Origin: Elusimicrobiota bacterium
Lineage (GTDB): Bacteria > Elusimicrobiota > Elusimicrobia > Elusimicrobiales > UBA9959
DNA: 11,510 nt
Direction: 5' to 3'
NCBI GenBank assembly: GCA_030639665.1
Contig: DAOWCC010000066.1
Coordinates: 1 to 11,510, forward strand
A program made the position numbers and the translations under genes. Under the pieces are notes generated by a model. It did not search any database and had not been told where the DNA came from. It saw only the letters and a program-made list of their open reading frames with translations. Shown here piece by piece: positions 1-6,041 of the stretch. The stretch's first letter is position 1. The number at the start of each line of letters is the position of its first letter.

Positions 1-1
1 T

Positions 2-211
2 TATCCTTACGGCGCCGGAGCTTATGACAAGAAAATAAGGCGCGCCGCGCTTGATGCCGGTTTTACTTTTGACTTCAGTTTTAAACAAGGCAAAACCCTA
101 TGGCCATGGGAAAGAAAATCTCTTCCCATAGACAGGCTTTTTATTAAAAAGGACGAAAACAATTTCGATTTATATTTACATTTAACAAGAGGAAACTCAA
201 GACTCATATAA
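2..211 (+). CDS. Polysaccharide deacetylase-like protein, C-terminal end (5' truncated)
   Basis: An open frame enters from the left edge and stops at TAA 209-211, leaving 69 residues. The first residues read YPYGAGAYDKKIRRAALDAG. This matches the late motif of NodB-type (CE4) polysaccharide deacetylases, where a YPYG segment is followed by a helix with an 'A..AGF' end. The tail then has a hydrophobic/basic stretch around LPIDRLFIKK, typical of the last strand of that fold. The catalytic Asp/His motifs would lie upstream and cannot be checked. Members remove N- or O-acetyl groups from envelope or exported polysaccharides, which would suit the LPS genes that follow. A terminator directly after the stop separates it from them. 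Family assignment rests on one motif and is moderately certain; substrate is unknown. Confidence 0.6.
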   Translation, partial: YPYGAGAYDKKIRRAALDAGFTFDFSFKQGKTLWPWERKSLPIDRLFIKKDENNFDLYLHLTRGNSRLI

Positions 212-214
212 ATT

Positions 215-236
215 AAAAAGGCATAAACGCCTTTTT
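215..236 (+). terminator. Rho-independent terminator after the deacetylase-like gene
   Basis: AAAAAGGC (215-222) and GCCTTTTT (229-236) are perfectly complementary around a 6-nt loop. The 3' arm ends in five Ts. It lies 3 nt after the stop codon at 211, the expected place and shape for an intrinsic terminator. The A-run/T-run symmetry means it could also act on the opposite strand. Confidence 0.75.
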
Positions 237-271
237 AGGTTTCAGGCTTCAAGTCACAGGTCACAAGCAAC
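237..271 (+). repeat. Degenerate heptamer tandem array, ARGYHDC family, 5 units
   Basis: Five consecutive 7-bp units (237, 244, 251, 258 and 265) all fit ARGYHDC; the first two are AGGTTTC and AGGCTTC. The array starts at the base after the terminator hairpin. The same family recurs at 10550-10577, again at the foot of a hairpin. The array is not coding. The remaining spacer (272-330) is A-rich and includes an inverted repeat, AAGCTAA (287-293) with TTAGCTT (305-311). Function is unknown. Confidence 0.7.
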
Positions 272-330
272 AAAAAAACAACACAAAAGCTAAAAAACAA
301 TTTATTAGCTTAAGTTAAGAGAGGATAATA

Positions 331-534
331 ATGGAAAAAATGGATATAGGCAAACTTGTGGGAGAACTTTCAATGACCAATACGGTTTTATGGCATCAAG
401 AAGATAAGGCCCGCTTAAAAGACGACCTTGTAGTTGCCGCTGCCAAAAGAGAAATAGATAAATTAAATCAGAAAAGAAACGATTTAATAGAAAAAATCGA
501 CGAAGCGGTTTTGCGCTCGATTGGAGACAAATAA
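331..534 (+). CDS. Small DUF4254-like protein
   Basis: A 67-residue soluble protein. Two segments resemble the DUF4254 family: LWHQEDKAR (residues 20-28) and the charged helix AKREIDKLNQKRNDLIEKID (38-57). As I recall, full-length DUF4254 proteins are close to 200 residues, so this would be only the core or one half of the domain. It has no signal peptide or membrane segment and is probably all-helical. A good ribosome site (AGAGAGG, ending 6 nt before the ATG) supports the start. Its stop overlaps the next start by one base (TAATG). DUF4254 genes often sit beside GT9 glycosyltransferases in LPS clusters, as here, but their biochemical role is not known to me. The reading frame is secure; the family call is moderately secure. 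Confidence 0.7.
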   Translation: MEKMDIGKLVGELSMTNTVLWHQEDKARLKDDLVVAAAKREIDKLNQKRNDLIEKIDEAVLRSIGDK

Positions 535-809
535 TGGCTGAAACTATCGGAAGCTTAGTGGATAAAATAAGCATAATGCAGCTCAAAACATTTCACATGA
601 AAGAGCAAATTGAGCGGGAAGACGCTAATGAGGAGCACAAAGAAGAATCCGCTCATAAAATGAAAATACTCCAAATGCAAGTTAATGATTTGGAAATTGA
701 ATTAAAGGAATTATTTAAGAAATATGTATCGGGTCAGGCCCGCCCCAAAATTTACCGTCAGTTTAAGATGTACAATGACCCGAAATATACGATAAAAGCC
801 AAGGGATAG
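534..809 (+). CDS. Small helical protein, probable paralogue of the preceding DUF4254-like protein
   Basis: A 91-residue hypothetical protein. The N-terminus ETIGSLVDKISIMQLKTFHM parallels the preceding protein (IGKLVGELSMTNTVLWHQED): IG-x-LV near the start, then S, then an aromatic-His pair. A charged coiled-coil-like helix follows at about residues 40-65 and a basic tail at about 68-91. The 'ETIGSLVDKISI' opening is also reminiscent of small DUF4254/DUF6165-type proteins of sugar-biosynthesis loci. The ATG overlaps the previous stop by one base. GGAG at 523-526 gives a properly spaced ribosome site, so the pair is probably translated together. It may partner its neighbour or supply a missing part of the longer DUF4254 fold. 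Function is unknown. Confidence 0.65.
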   Translation: MAETIGSLVDKISIMQLKTFHMKEQIEREDANEEHKEESAHKMKILQMQVNDLEIELKELFKKYVSGQARPKIYRQFKMYNDPKYTIKAKG

Positions 810-817
810 AAATTACG

Positions 818-862
818 GAATATGGATTAATGGAAGTAAATACCATTGATTAATCCCTGTTC
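818..862 (+). repeat. Imperfect inverted repeat (hairpin) in front of the GT9 gene
   Basis: Arms 818-831 and 849-862 match at 12 of 14 positions; one of the two exceptions would be a G-U pair in RNA. The inner 8 bp (GGATTAAT/ATTAATCC) are perfect. The 17-nt loop contains a further GG/CC possibility. There is no T-run, so it does not look like an intrinsic terminator. It fills most of the 77-bp spacer upstream of a glycosyltransferase start that has no clear ribosome site. Confidence 0.5.
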
Positions 863-886
863 GCGATGTTTTGAAATTTCATTTAT

Positions 887-1822
887 ATGCGGCCACTAAA
901 AATACTAATCATAGTTTTCAAGGGAATAGGAGACGTCCTTTTAACAACGCCTCTTATTCGCGCCTTGAAAAAGCATTATCCCGATTGTGAAATATCTTTT
1001 TTAACCAAAAGGGCTTCGGTTAAAATATTAAAACTTAATCCCAATGTGTCGGAAATTTTAACGCGCGAGGAAGATGCCCAATCGCGAATAGCCTTTAAAA
1101 AATTCGATATAACCATTGATTTTATGCTTTCACTGACATCGGGCTATTATACTCTGCTTTCAAAAGCAAAAAAAAGACTGGCTTTTTACAGGCCGTTGGG
1201 CTTCCTCTTTTATAATATTCTCCCCCATCATCAACATAAAGGCTATACGGTTTATGACAGGCTTCAAATTTTGGAGCCTTTGGGTATAAAACAGGACGGT
1301 ATTTCTCTTGATTTGAATTTTGACGCAAACCATGAGAAAACCGCCTCGGACTTTCTTCATAAAAACAATCTAAAAAAAGAAAAAGATTTTATCATCACCC
1401 TTGATTGCACAAGTCCGCGCGAGCATAGACAATGGCCAATGGAAAAATTCGCCGGGCTCGCGGACTTGCTTAACGAAAAACTTAATGCCAAAATTATATT
1501 TCTTTGGGGCGGCAATGAGCTTGAATATGTAAAAGAAGCGCTCTCCTATTCCAGAAAAGGGCATATTCTTTCAGATAAATTTGACTTGCTCGAACTTGCG
1601 GCGCTTATAAAAAAAAGCCGCCTGCATATCGGCACGACTTCAGCTCCAATGCATATTGCCACAAGCCAGAATACGCCGACATTTACAATTTACGGGCAGA
1701 AAAACGGCCCTCAAAATTGGTCTCCTCCCGGAAAAAATCACGGTTACGCTCAAGGCAACTTGGATAAACTTACAATCAGAGATGTTTTTAAAAAACTTGA
1801 GTGTCACATTAAGACCTTATAA
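887..1822 (+). CDS. Glycosyltransferase family 9 (heptosyltransferase-like)
   Basis: A 311-residue cytoplasmic GT-B enzyme that probably transfers a heptose or similar sugar from a nucleotide donor to the LPS inner core or lipid A-Kdo acceptor. The N-terminal Rossmann half opens with KILIIVFKGIGDVLLTTPLI (about residues 5-24), the GT9 hallmark, with the conserved Asp at 16. The C-terminal half has the REHRQWPMEKFAGL segment, a FLWGG strand and the donor-site motif IGTTSAPMH (248-256) followed by NTPTFTIYG. In classical heptosyltransferases the donor motif is (N)DSGPMH or DTGLSH; here the Asp is Thr251 and the Gly is Ala253, so donor specificity may differ. The start is fixed by an in-frame TGA at 872-874. 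No Shine-Dalgarno sequence is visible. lpxK follows after 2 bp. Family is certain; substrate is not. Confidence 0.88.
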   Translation: MRPLKILIIVFKGIGDVLLTTPLIRALKKHYPDCEISFLTKRASVKILKLNPNVSEILTREEDAQSRIAFKKFDITIDFMLSLTSGYYTLLSKAKKRLAFYRPLGFLFYNILPHHQHKGYTVYDRLQILEPLGIKQDGISLDLNFDANHEKTASDFLHKNNLKKEKDFIITLDCTSPREHRQWPMEKFAGLADLLNEKLNAKIIFLWGGNELEYVKEALSYSRKGHILSDKFDLLELAALIKKSRLHIGTTSAPMHIATSQNTPTFTIYGQKNGPQNWSPPGKNHGYAQGNLDKLTIRDVFKKLECHIKTL

Positions 1823-1824
1823 CT

Positions 1825-2907
1825 ATGGAAGATTTGAGAGATAAAATAAAAAACACTTTTTTGGGCAACGCGGCTCTGAGCTTTTTGTCGCTTATTTACG
1901 GTTTTACCATAAACACCCGCAAACAGCTTTATGAAACTGGATTTTTAAAAAAACATAGCTTGCCGGTTAAAGTTATTTGTTTTGGGAATATATCAACCGG
2001 CGGCACCGGAAAAACTTCAACGGTAATCATGGCGGCAACCGAATTAAAAAAAACGGGCTTTAATGTCGCTATCATTATGCGAGGCTATAAACGGAAAAAT
2101 AAAAAAAGAGATGTGGTCATATTGCATAAAGACAGGGATTTTTCCCCCGACGAAGCGGGAGATGAGGCTTTAATGCTTTATGATATTCTTAAAGACTTAT
2201 CCATTCCAATCATCGTCTCATCGGACCGCTATAAAGCGGGAAAAACAGCCATAAAAGAATTTGACAGCAATATAATTTTAATGGATGACGGCTATCAATA
2301 TTTCCGCTTAAAAAGAGATAAAAATTTTCTATTAATTAACGCGGCAACCGACTTTCAGAATGAAAGAATTTTGCCGATTGGCAATTTGAGAGAAGATAAA
2401 AACGGAATAAAAAGAGCTGATTTGATAATATTAACGCATTGCGAGAGAGAAAACGAAGAAAAGCTCAAAGAAATCAAGCGCTCTATCTATAAGATAAATC
2501 CAAAAGCGGATATCATAGAAAGCATGCATGTGCCGCAGTTTTTTATCGACGCATCCACACTAAAAAAAATCCCCCTCGATTTCATTAAAGGCGAGATAGT
2601 CGCGGTTTCAGGAATAGGAGATCCGTCATCTTTTGAAGAAAGTCTAAAGTCTTTGGGATTAAAAATAAATCAAGCATGGCGCTTTCCCGATCATCATCGC
2701 TTTACAAACGAGGAATTTAAAACTATAGAAAACCACAGACATGATGTTACGCTGATAACAACCTACAAAGATTTCTCACGATTTCCTGAAAACTGGAAAA
2801 AATTAATCGGAAAGAATGTCTATATCCTGTTTATTGAAGTGGTGTTCCTATATAACGGCTATAAAATTTTCTTAGACCAAGTTATTGAAAAAGGAGAAGG
2901 CGTATGA
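1825..2907 (+). CDS. lpxK: Tetraacyldisaccharide 4'-kinase LpxK
   Basis: LpxK phosphorylates the 4' position of the tetraacyl disaccharide-1-phosphate to give lipid IVA, at the inner face of the cytoplasmic membrane. The 360 residues begin with an amphipathic/hydrophobic membrane-association helix (about 12-30). The P-loop follows as FGNISTGGTGKTS (53-65), placed about 50 residues in as usual for LpxK. Next come the MRGYKRK segment, AGDEA, and the family signature MDDGYQYFRLKRD (from residue 153). The C-terminal half has VAVSGIGDPSSFEESL, FPDHHRFT and LITTYKD, matching FAGIG/FPDHH/EKD positions of known LpxK. One deviation is that the usual His of DDG(F/Y)QH is Tyr159. The gene is 2 bp after the GT9 gene and overlaps gmhB by 4 bp (ATGA). 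Confidence 0.93.
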   Translation: MEDLRDKIKNTFLGNAALSFLSLIYGFTINTRKQLYETGFLKKHSLPVKVICFGNISTGGTGKTSTVIMAATELKKTGFNVAIIMRGYKRKNKKRDVVILHKDRDFSPDEAGDEALMLYDILKDLSIPIIVSSDRYKAGKTAIKEFDSNIILMDDGYQYFRLKRDKNFLLINAATDFQNERILPIGNLREDKNGIKRADLIILTHCERENEEKLKEIKRSIYKINPKADIIESMHVPQFFIDASTLKKIPLDFIKGEIVAVSGIGDPSSFEESLKSLGLKINQAWRFPDHHRFTNEEFKTIENHRHDVTLITTYKDFSRFPENWKKLIGKNVYILFIEVVFLYNGYKIFLDQVIEKGEGV

Positions 2908-3494
2908 AAGCTTTTTCAAAGAAAAGAAAGCTCACCTCTCGGGCCGCTATTTTTCTGGACCGTGACGGAACAATCGTGCATGATAAGCCGGGCCATTATT
3001 TAACTAACGAAAAATTATTAAAACTGTATAAATGCGTTCCCGAAGCTCTTGAAATTTTGCAAAAGATGAAGTATTTGCTAATTATACTGACGAATCAATC
3101 GGGCATTGCCAGAAATTATATGAGTCTCGCGCAATCCGTAAAAATCAATTTACATCTCCAAAAAAAGTTAAAAGCTTTGGGAATTAATATTGAGGGCATA
3201 TACTTTTGCCCGCATTCCCCTCAAGACAAATGCTCCTGCCGAAAACCTAAACTGGGGCTCGCCAAAGAAGTTTTGGCCAATCATAATATAAATCTTTCCG
3301 ATTCTTTCATGATAGGAGATAAAATTGCGGATGTAAAACTCGGTCAAAACCTTAAAATTAAAACCATTTTCCTTAAAACCGGCCATGGCAGAAATCAGAT
3401 TTTACAATATGGAAAAAAAATAAAAGCTGATTTTATGGCAAAAGATATTTTATCCGCCGCTAAATGGATAGCGAAACAGCGCGTTGAGCGTTAA
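2904..3494 (+). CDS. gmhB: GmhB-type D,D-heptose 1,7-bisphosphate 7-phosphatase (HAD-IIIA family)
   Basis: Probably removes the 7-phosphate of D-glycero-D-manno-heptose 1,7-bisphosphate in the cytoplasm, a step toward ADP- (or GDP-) heptose. HAD motifs are complete: DRDGT with Asp19 (nucleophile) and Asp21; TNQSG at 63-67; the motif III Lys in RKPK at about 114-116; and GDKIAD with Asp139/Asp143. The zinc site typical of GmhB is present as C-P-H (102-104) and C-S-C (110-112). The loop between the pairs is shorter than in E. coli GmhB, and loop length here varies across the family. Histidinol-phosphatase relatives share this fold, so context decides. AAGGAG at 2891-2896 and the ATGA overlap with lpxK support the start. 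The 196-residue length is normal. Confidence 0.85.
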   Translation: MKAFSKKRKLTSRAAIFLDRDGTIVHDKPGHYLTNEKLLKLYKCVPEALEILQKMKYLLIILTNQSGIARNYMSLAQSVKINLHLQKKLKALGINIEGIYFCPHSPQDKCSCRKPKLGLAKEVLANHNINLSDSFMIGDKIADVKLGQNLKIKTIFLKTGHGRNQILQYGKKIKADFMAKDILSAAKWIAKQRVER

Positions 3495-3503
3495 TGGAGT
3501 GAA

Positions 3504-3520
3504 TAGCGTTTATTGCGCTA
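3504..3520 (+). repeat. Small inverted repeat after gmhB
   Basis: TAGCG (3504-3508) and CGCTA (3516-3520) form a 5-bp stem with a 7-nt loop 9 nt after the gmhB stop. There is no T-run, so I do not call it a terminator. It could stabilise a transcript end or be chance. Confidence 0.3.
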
Positions 3521-3565
3521 AAAGACAAAAGCACTAGTAGGAAAATTTAACATAAGGAATTTTCA

Positions 3566-3607
3566 AATTTACGAATTACTATTTACTGATTACTAATTTC
3601 TGACATC
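3566..3607 (+). repeat. Degenerate heptamer tandem array, 6 units, AT-rich type
   Basis: Six consecutive 7-bp units begin at 3566, 3573, 3580, 3587, 3594 and 3601. All end in C and fit DRWYWWC; examples are TATTTAC and TGATTAC. The array fills the end of the 125-bp spacer and stops just before the GGAG ribosome site (3610-3613) of the next gene. Its units are close to those of the array at 10626-10661 (TAATTTC here, TAAGTTC there). It is non-coding and its function is unknown. Confidence 0.65.
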
Positions 3608-3619
3608 TCGGAGAATAAC

Positions 3620-4171
3620 ATGAAAAAACGAATACTTATATCCCAAGTTACGGCCCTTGTGATGCTGATTATAGCCAAACCCGATGATTGGAGATTTTTC
3701 CTCGCGGGCTTAATCCTTTTTATCTTGGGACAAGCGGTAAGGCTTCTTTCAAGCGCCTGTATAGTAAAATCAAAAACCTTAACCACAAACGGACCGTACG
3801 CGGCGGCAAGAAATCCTTTGTATTTGGGAACTTTCATAATGACATTGGGCTTCATACTGACATTATCCTCGCCGAACGACCTTGCAAGAACAATTATCGT
3901 ATGGCTTTTCGCGATTGTGGCATTTTCTTGGATTTACAGAAAAACGATACTTTCCGAGGAAGAATTCTTGCTGAAAACATATGGGGAGCAATATTCCAAC
4001 TATAAAAAAACGGTAAATTCCATAGTCCCAAAGATTGGCTCTTTCCATAATTTTTTTGATTCAACCGTATATTCCATGGAAACTTTCAAAAAAAACAAAG
4101 AATGGCGGGGCATGACGGCAATGATTGCGCTTATTGTTTTTGTCGCCGCGAGGATTTATTATGGTTTTTAA
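3620..4171 (+). CDS. Membrane methyltransferase of the ICMT/PEMT family
   Basis: A 183-residue integral membrane protein of the isoprenylcysteine carboxyl methyltransferase / phospholipid methyltransferase-like group. Hydrophobic segments lie at about 5-19, 26-49, 68-83, 88-105 and 164-183. The family signature is present: TNGPYAAARNPLYLG (56-70) followed after the next helix pair by EEEFLLKTYGEQYSNYKK (112-129). These form the S-adenosylmethionine site in the family. Bacterial members mostly have unknown substrates; quinones, phospholipids and isoprenoid acids are possibilities, and neighbours hint at an envelope lipid. GGAG at 3610-3613 with 6-nt spacing supports the start. The last helix after the catalytic motif overlaps the next gene's start region. 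Family is fairly certain, substrate unknown. Confidence 0.8.
   Translation: MKKRILISQVTALVMLIIAKPDDWRFFLAGLILFILGQAVRLLSSACIVKSKTLTTNGPYAAARNPLYLGTFIMTLGFILTLSSPNDLARTIIVWLFAIVAFSWIYRKTILSEEEFLLKTYGEQYSNYKKTVNSIVPKIGSFHNFFDSTVYSMETFKKNKEWRGMTAMIALIVFVAARIYYGF
4150..4154 (+). promoter_or_regulatory. Ribosome binding site deciding the DUF3108 start
   Basis: GAGGA lies 6 nt before the ATG at 4161, inside the end of the methyltransferase gene. It favours 4161 over the in-frame ATG at 4125. Starting at 4161 also puts a signal peptide at the very N-terminus. Confidence 0.7.
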
Positions 4172-4982
4172 AGTTCTTCTCACCATCCTTTTGATATCAT
4201 CTTCAATTCTCAGTTTAAACGCTAAAGAAAAGATGAAAACCATAGTTTGCCCTCTTTCGAACGCGCCTGAAGTTACACTTGATGAAACCATCCCCAATCA
4301 AATTTTTTATAAAGAAAGACTTGAATACAAGATATCCTGGGGAGTAATGAAAGTTGGAAAGTCATTTCTCCAGATAGATAAAGCCGTGCTTATCGGCGGC
4401 AATACCGCGTATCATATTCTCAGCAGGGCCAGGTCGGCGGGAATCGCTAAAACTTTTTATCGCGTCAGGGATATAAATGAATCATGGCCGGATGTTAATT
4501 TTAACCGCTCTTACGGTTATTTGAAAAAGCTTCAAGAAGGAAACTATTTTTATAATGAATGGCTTGTTTTTGATTATAAAAAGATGGCTTATTATGGAGA
4601 AAAACTGAATAAAAAAAATATCATAAGAAAAATAGGCGAGAAACTTCTGCGTGATGTTCATGATGTTTTATCGAGTCTTTATTATTTCAGAACAATGAAG
4701 CTTGAGCCGGGAAAAGACATGCTGGTGAACATGAATACAAAAAAGGACTGGCAGCTTACTTTAAGAGTTTTAAAAAGAAAAAAAATCAAAACTCCTTTTG
4801 GCAAACGAAAATGCATCTTGGTTGAGCCGGGCGTAGGCAATGAAGGGATTTTTGTTCCTAAAAAAGGGAAGAAAATGTATGTTTGGCTTACGGATGACGA
4901 GGAAAGAATCCCCGTTATGCTTATAGCTGAAATATTTATAGGGTCCATAAAAGCAAAACTCGTAAAAAGAAAATATGAATGA
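4161..4982 (+). CDS. Secreted DUF3108 domain protein
   Basis: A 273-residue protein, predicted periplasmic. The N-terminus MVFKVLLTILLISSSILSLN is a signal peptide with cleavage likely after the Ala that follows (LNA|KEK); there is no lipobox. The mature part opens with FYKERLEYKISWGVMKVGKS, matching the DUF3108 start (a 'GE.L.Y.vsWg...G' pattern). It continues with a beta-rich region that includes YRVRDINESW, SSLYYFRTM, and CILVEPGVGNEGIF, and ends in the family-like VWLTDDEERIPVML segment. DUF3108 has no established biochemical role that I know; a beta-barrel-like or lipid-handling envelope role is inference. The start overlaps the methyltransferase gene by 11 bp, so the two are probably co-translated. 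An upstream ATG at 4125 would add 12 residues before the signal peptide and is less likely. Confidence 0.8.
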   Translation: MVFKVLLTILLISSSILSLNAKEKMKTIVCPLSNAPEVTLDETIPNQIFYKERLEYKISWGVMKVGKSFLQIDKAVLIGGNTAYHILSRARSAGIAKTFYRVRDINESWPDVNFNRSYGYLKKLQEGNYFYNEWLVFDYKKMAYYGEKLNKKNIIRKIGEKLLRDVHDVLSSLYYFRTMKLEPGKDMLVNMNTKKDWQLTLRVLKRKKIKTPFGKRKCILVEPGVGNEGIFVPKKGKKMYVWLTDDEERIPVMLIAEIFIGSIKAKLVKRKYE

Positions 4983-5051
4983 TATAATAGAAAACAGGAA
5001 CTTGGAAAACAAGATAATAGGATAATAAGGTGCAAAGGCATAAACAAAATT

Positions 5052-6041
5052 ATGAGCAATACCAAACTCAAAAAAATAATTAAAAAATTTTCAAAAATAA
5101 AAATAACCGTAATAGGCGAAACTATGTTGGACAGATTCATTAAAGGTTCTGTCTCGAGAATTTCTCCCGAAGCTCCCGTTCCCATTGTAAAAATCAAAGA
5201 AGAAAAAATCATTCCCGGCGGCGCCGGCAATGTAGCCAATAATTTAATTGAACTTGGAGCCGATGTCTCCTTAATATCTCTTATAGGTTTGGATGAAGCC
5301 GGCAGGAAACTTATTGCCATCAATAAAGAAAGAAAGATAAATATTTCAGGCTTAATTCAATCAAAAGCGGTAAAGACCATAGAAAAAAACCGCATTATAG
5401 CCGAGCATCAGCAGATAGTCAGATTTGATATGGACCCTCTGAATTTTAAACTTTCAAAAACTATGGAATCAAAGCTTTTGGACGCGCTAAAAAACGATCT
5501 GAAGAATGGAGCTAAAGCGGTTATAATCTCAGATTATGGCAAAGGCATATTTACTCCCGCTATGATAAGCAAGACAATCGCGTTATGCGCGAGATTTAAA
5601 GTTCCGGTATGCATAGACCCTAAAGTGGAACATTTTGGAAAATATAAAAAAGTCACTTGCATCACTCCCAATACAAATGAAGCTTTCAGCGGAATGAGGC
5701 AAATTCCCAAATCTTCTCAAGAAGAAATTATTGCTTTGGGAAAAAAGATAATAAAAAAACTCAAGCTTAAATCCCTTTTAATTACTCAGGGAGAAAACGG
5801 AATGACTCTCTTTAACAATACGCTGAAAAAACTTCGCATAAAACATATTCCCACCCAAACCAAAGAGGTTTTTGATGTGACGGGAGCGGGAGATACGGTT
5901 ATTTCGGTTTTCACGCTTTCCATAGCCGCCAAAGCAAGCTTTGAAAACGCGGCGGAAATTGCCAATATCGCGGGACAAATAGTGGTAAGTAAACTGGGAA
6001 CGGCCACGGTAAATCAAAAAGAGATTACAAAACAATTATGA
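5052..6041 (+). CDS. rfaE1: D-glycero-beta-D-manno-heptose-7-phosphate kinase (RfaE domain I, stand-alone)
   Basis: A cytoplasmic PfkB-fold sugar kinase that phosphorylates D,D-heptose 7-phosphate at C1 to give the 1,7-bisphosphate, the substrate of GmhB upstream. The 329 residues match only the kinase half of bifunctional HldE. The N-terminal RfaE signature GETMLDRFIKGSVSRISPEA (22-41) is followed by PVPIVK and the sugar-binding PGGAGNVANNL (55-65). Later come SDYGKGIF and the nucleotide/catalytic signature DVTGAGDT, with the catalytic base Asp281. The adenylyltransferase domain is absent, so a separate RfaE2 must exist elsewhere if ADP-heptose is made. The ribosome site is weak (AAAGG 5034-5038, far from the ATG). 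The 69-bp leader contains a TATAAT at 4983 with no convincing -35. It overlaps kdsB by 4 bp. Confidence 0.92.
   Translation: MSNTKLKKIIKKFSKIKITVIGETMLDRFIKGSVSRISPEAPVPIVKIKEEKIIPGGAGNVANNLIELGADVSLISLIGLDEAGRKLIAINKERKINISGLIQSKAVKTIEKNRIIAEHQQIVRFDMDPLNFKLSKTMESKLLDALKNDLKNGAKAVIISDYGKGIFTPAMISKTIALCARFKVPVCIDPKVEHFGKYKKVTCITPNTNEAFSGMRQIPKSSQEEIIALGKKIIKKLKLKSLLITQGENGMTLFNNTLKKLRIKHIPTQTKEVFDVTGAGDTVISVFTLSIAAKASFENAAEIANIAGQIVVSKLGTATVNQKEITKQL

Noticed and set aside
237..330. CRISPR or phage attachment site
   Set aside because: The units are only 7 bp, without spacers, and no cas, integrase or transposase gene is present.
810..858. A further heptamer array after the second small gene
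   Set aside because: A period of 7 can be read for a few units (AAATTAC, GGAATAT) but it breaks down quickly, and the inverted repeat explains the region better.
3688..4005. 105-codon plus-strand frame inside the methyltransferase gene
   Set aside because: It is in a different frame from a gene with clear ICMT/PEMT motifs and has no ribosome site or recognisable domain.
4125..4160. Earlier start for the DUF3108 gene
   Set aside because: It would place 12 mostly polar and basic residues before a signal peptide, while ATG 4161 has a GAGGA ribosome site at the right distance.
4983..4988. TATAAT as a promoter for rfaE1
   Set aside because: The -10 box is perfect, but no acceptable -35 is found 16-18 bp upstream, and such hexamers are frequent in DNA this AT-rich.
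4984..5032. Heptamer array in the leader of rfaE1
   Set aside because: Only loose purine-rich similarity between 7-mers, with no invariant position.
4682..5323. 213-codon open frame on the minus strand with many hydrophobic residues
   Set aside because: It lies antisense to the DUF3108 and rfaE1 genes, both with clear family motifs. Its composition is what the complement of Lys/Glu-rich coding sequence gives.
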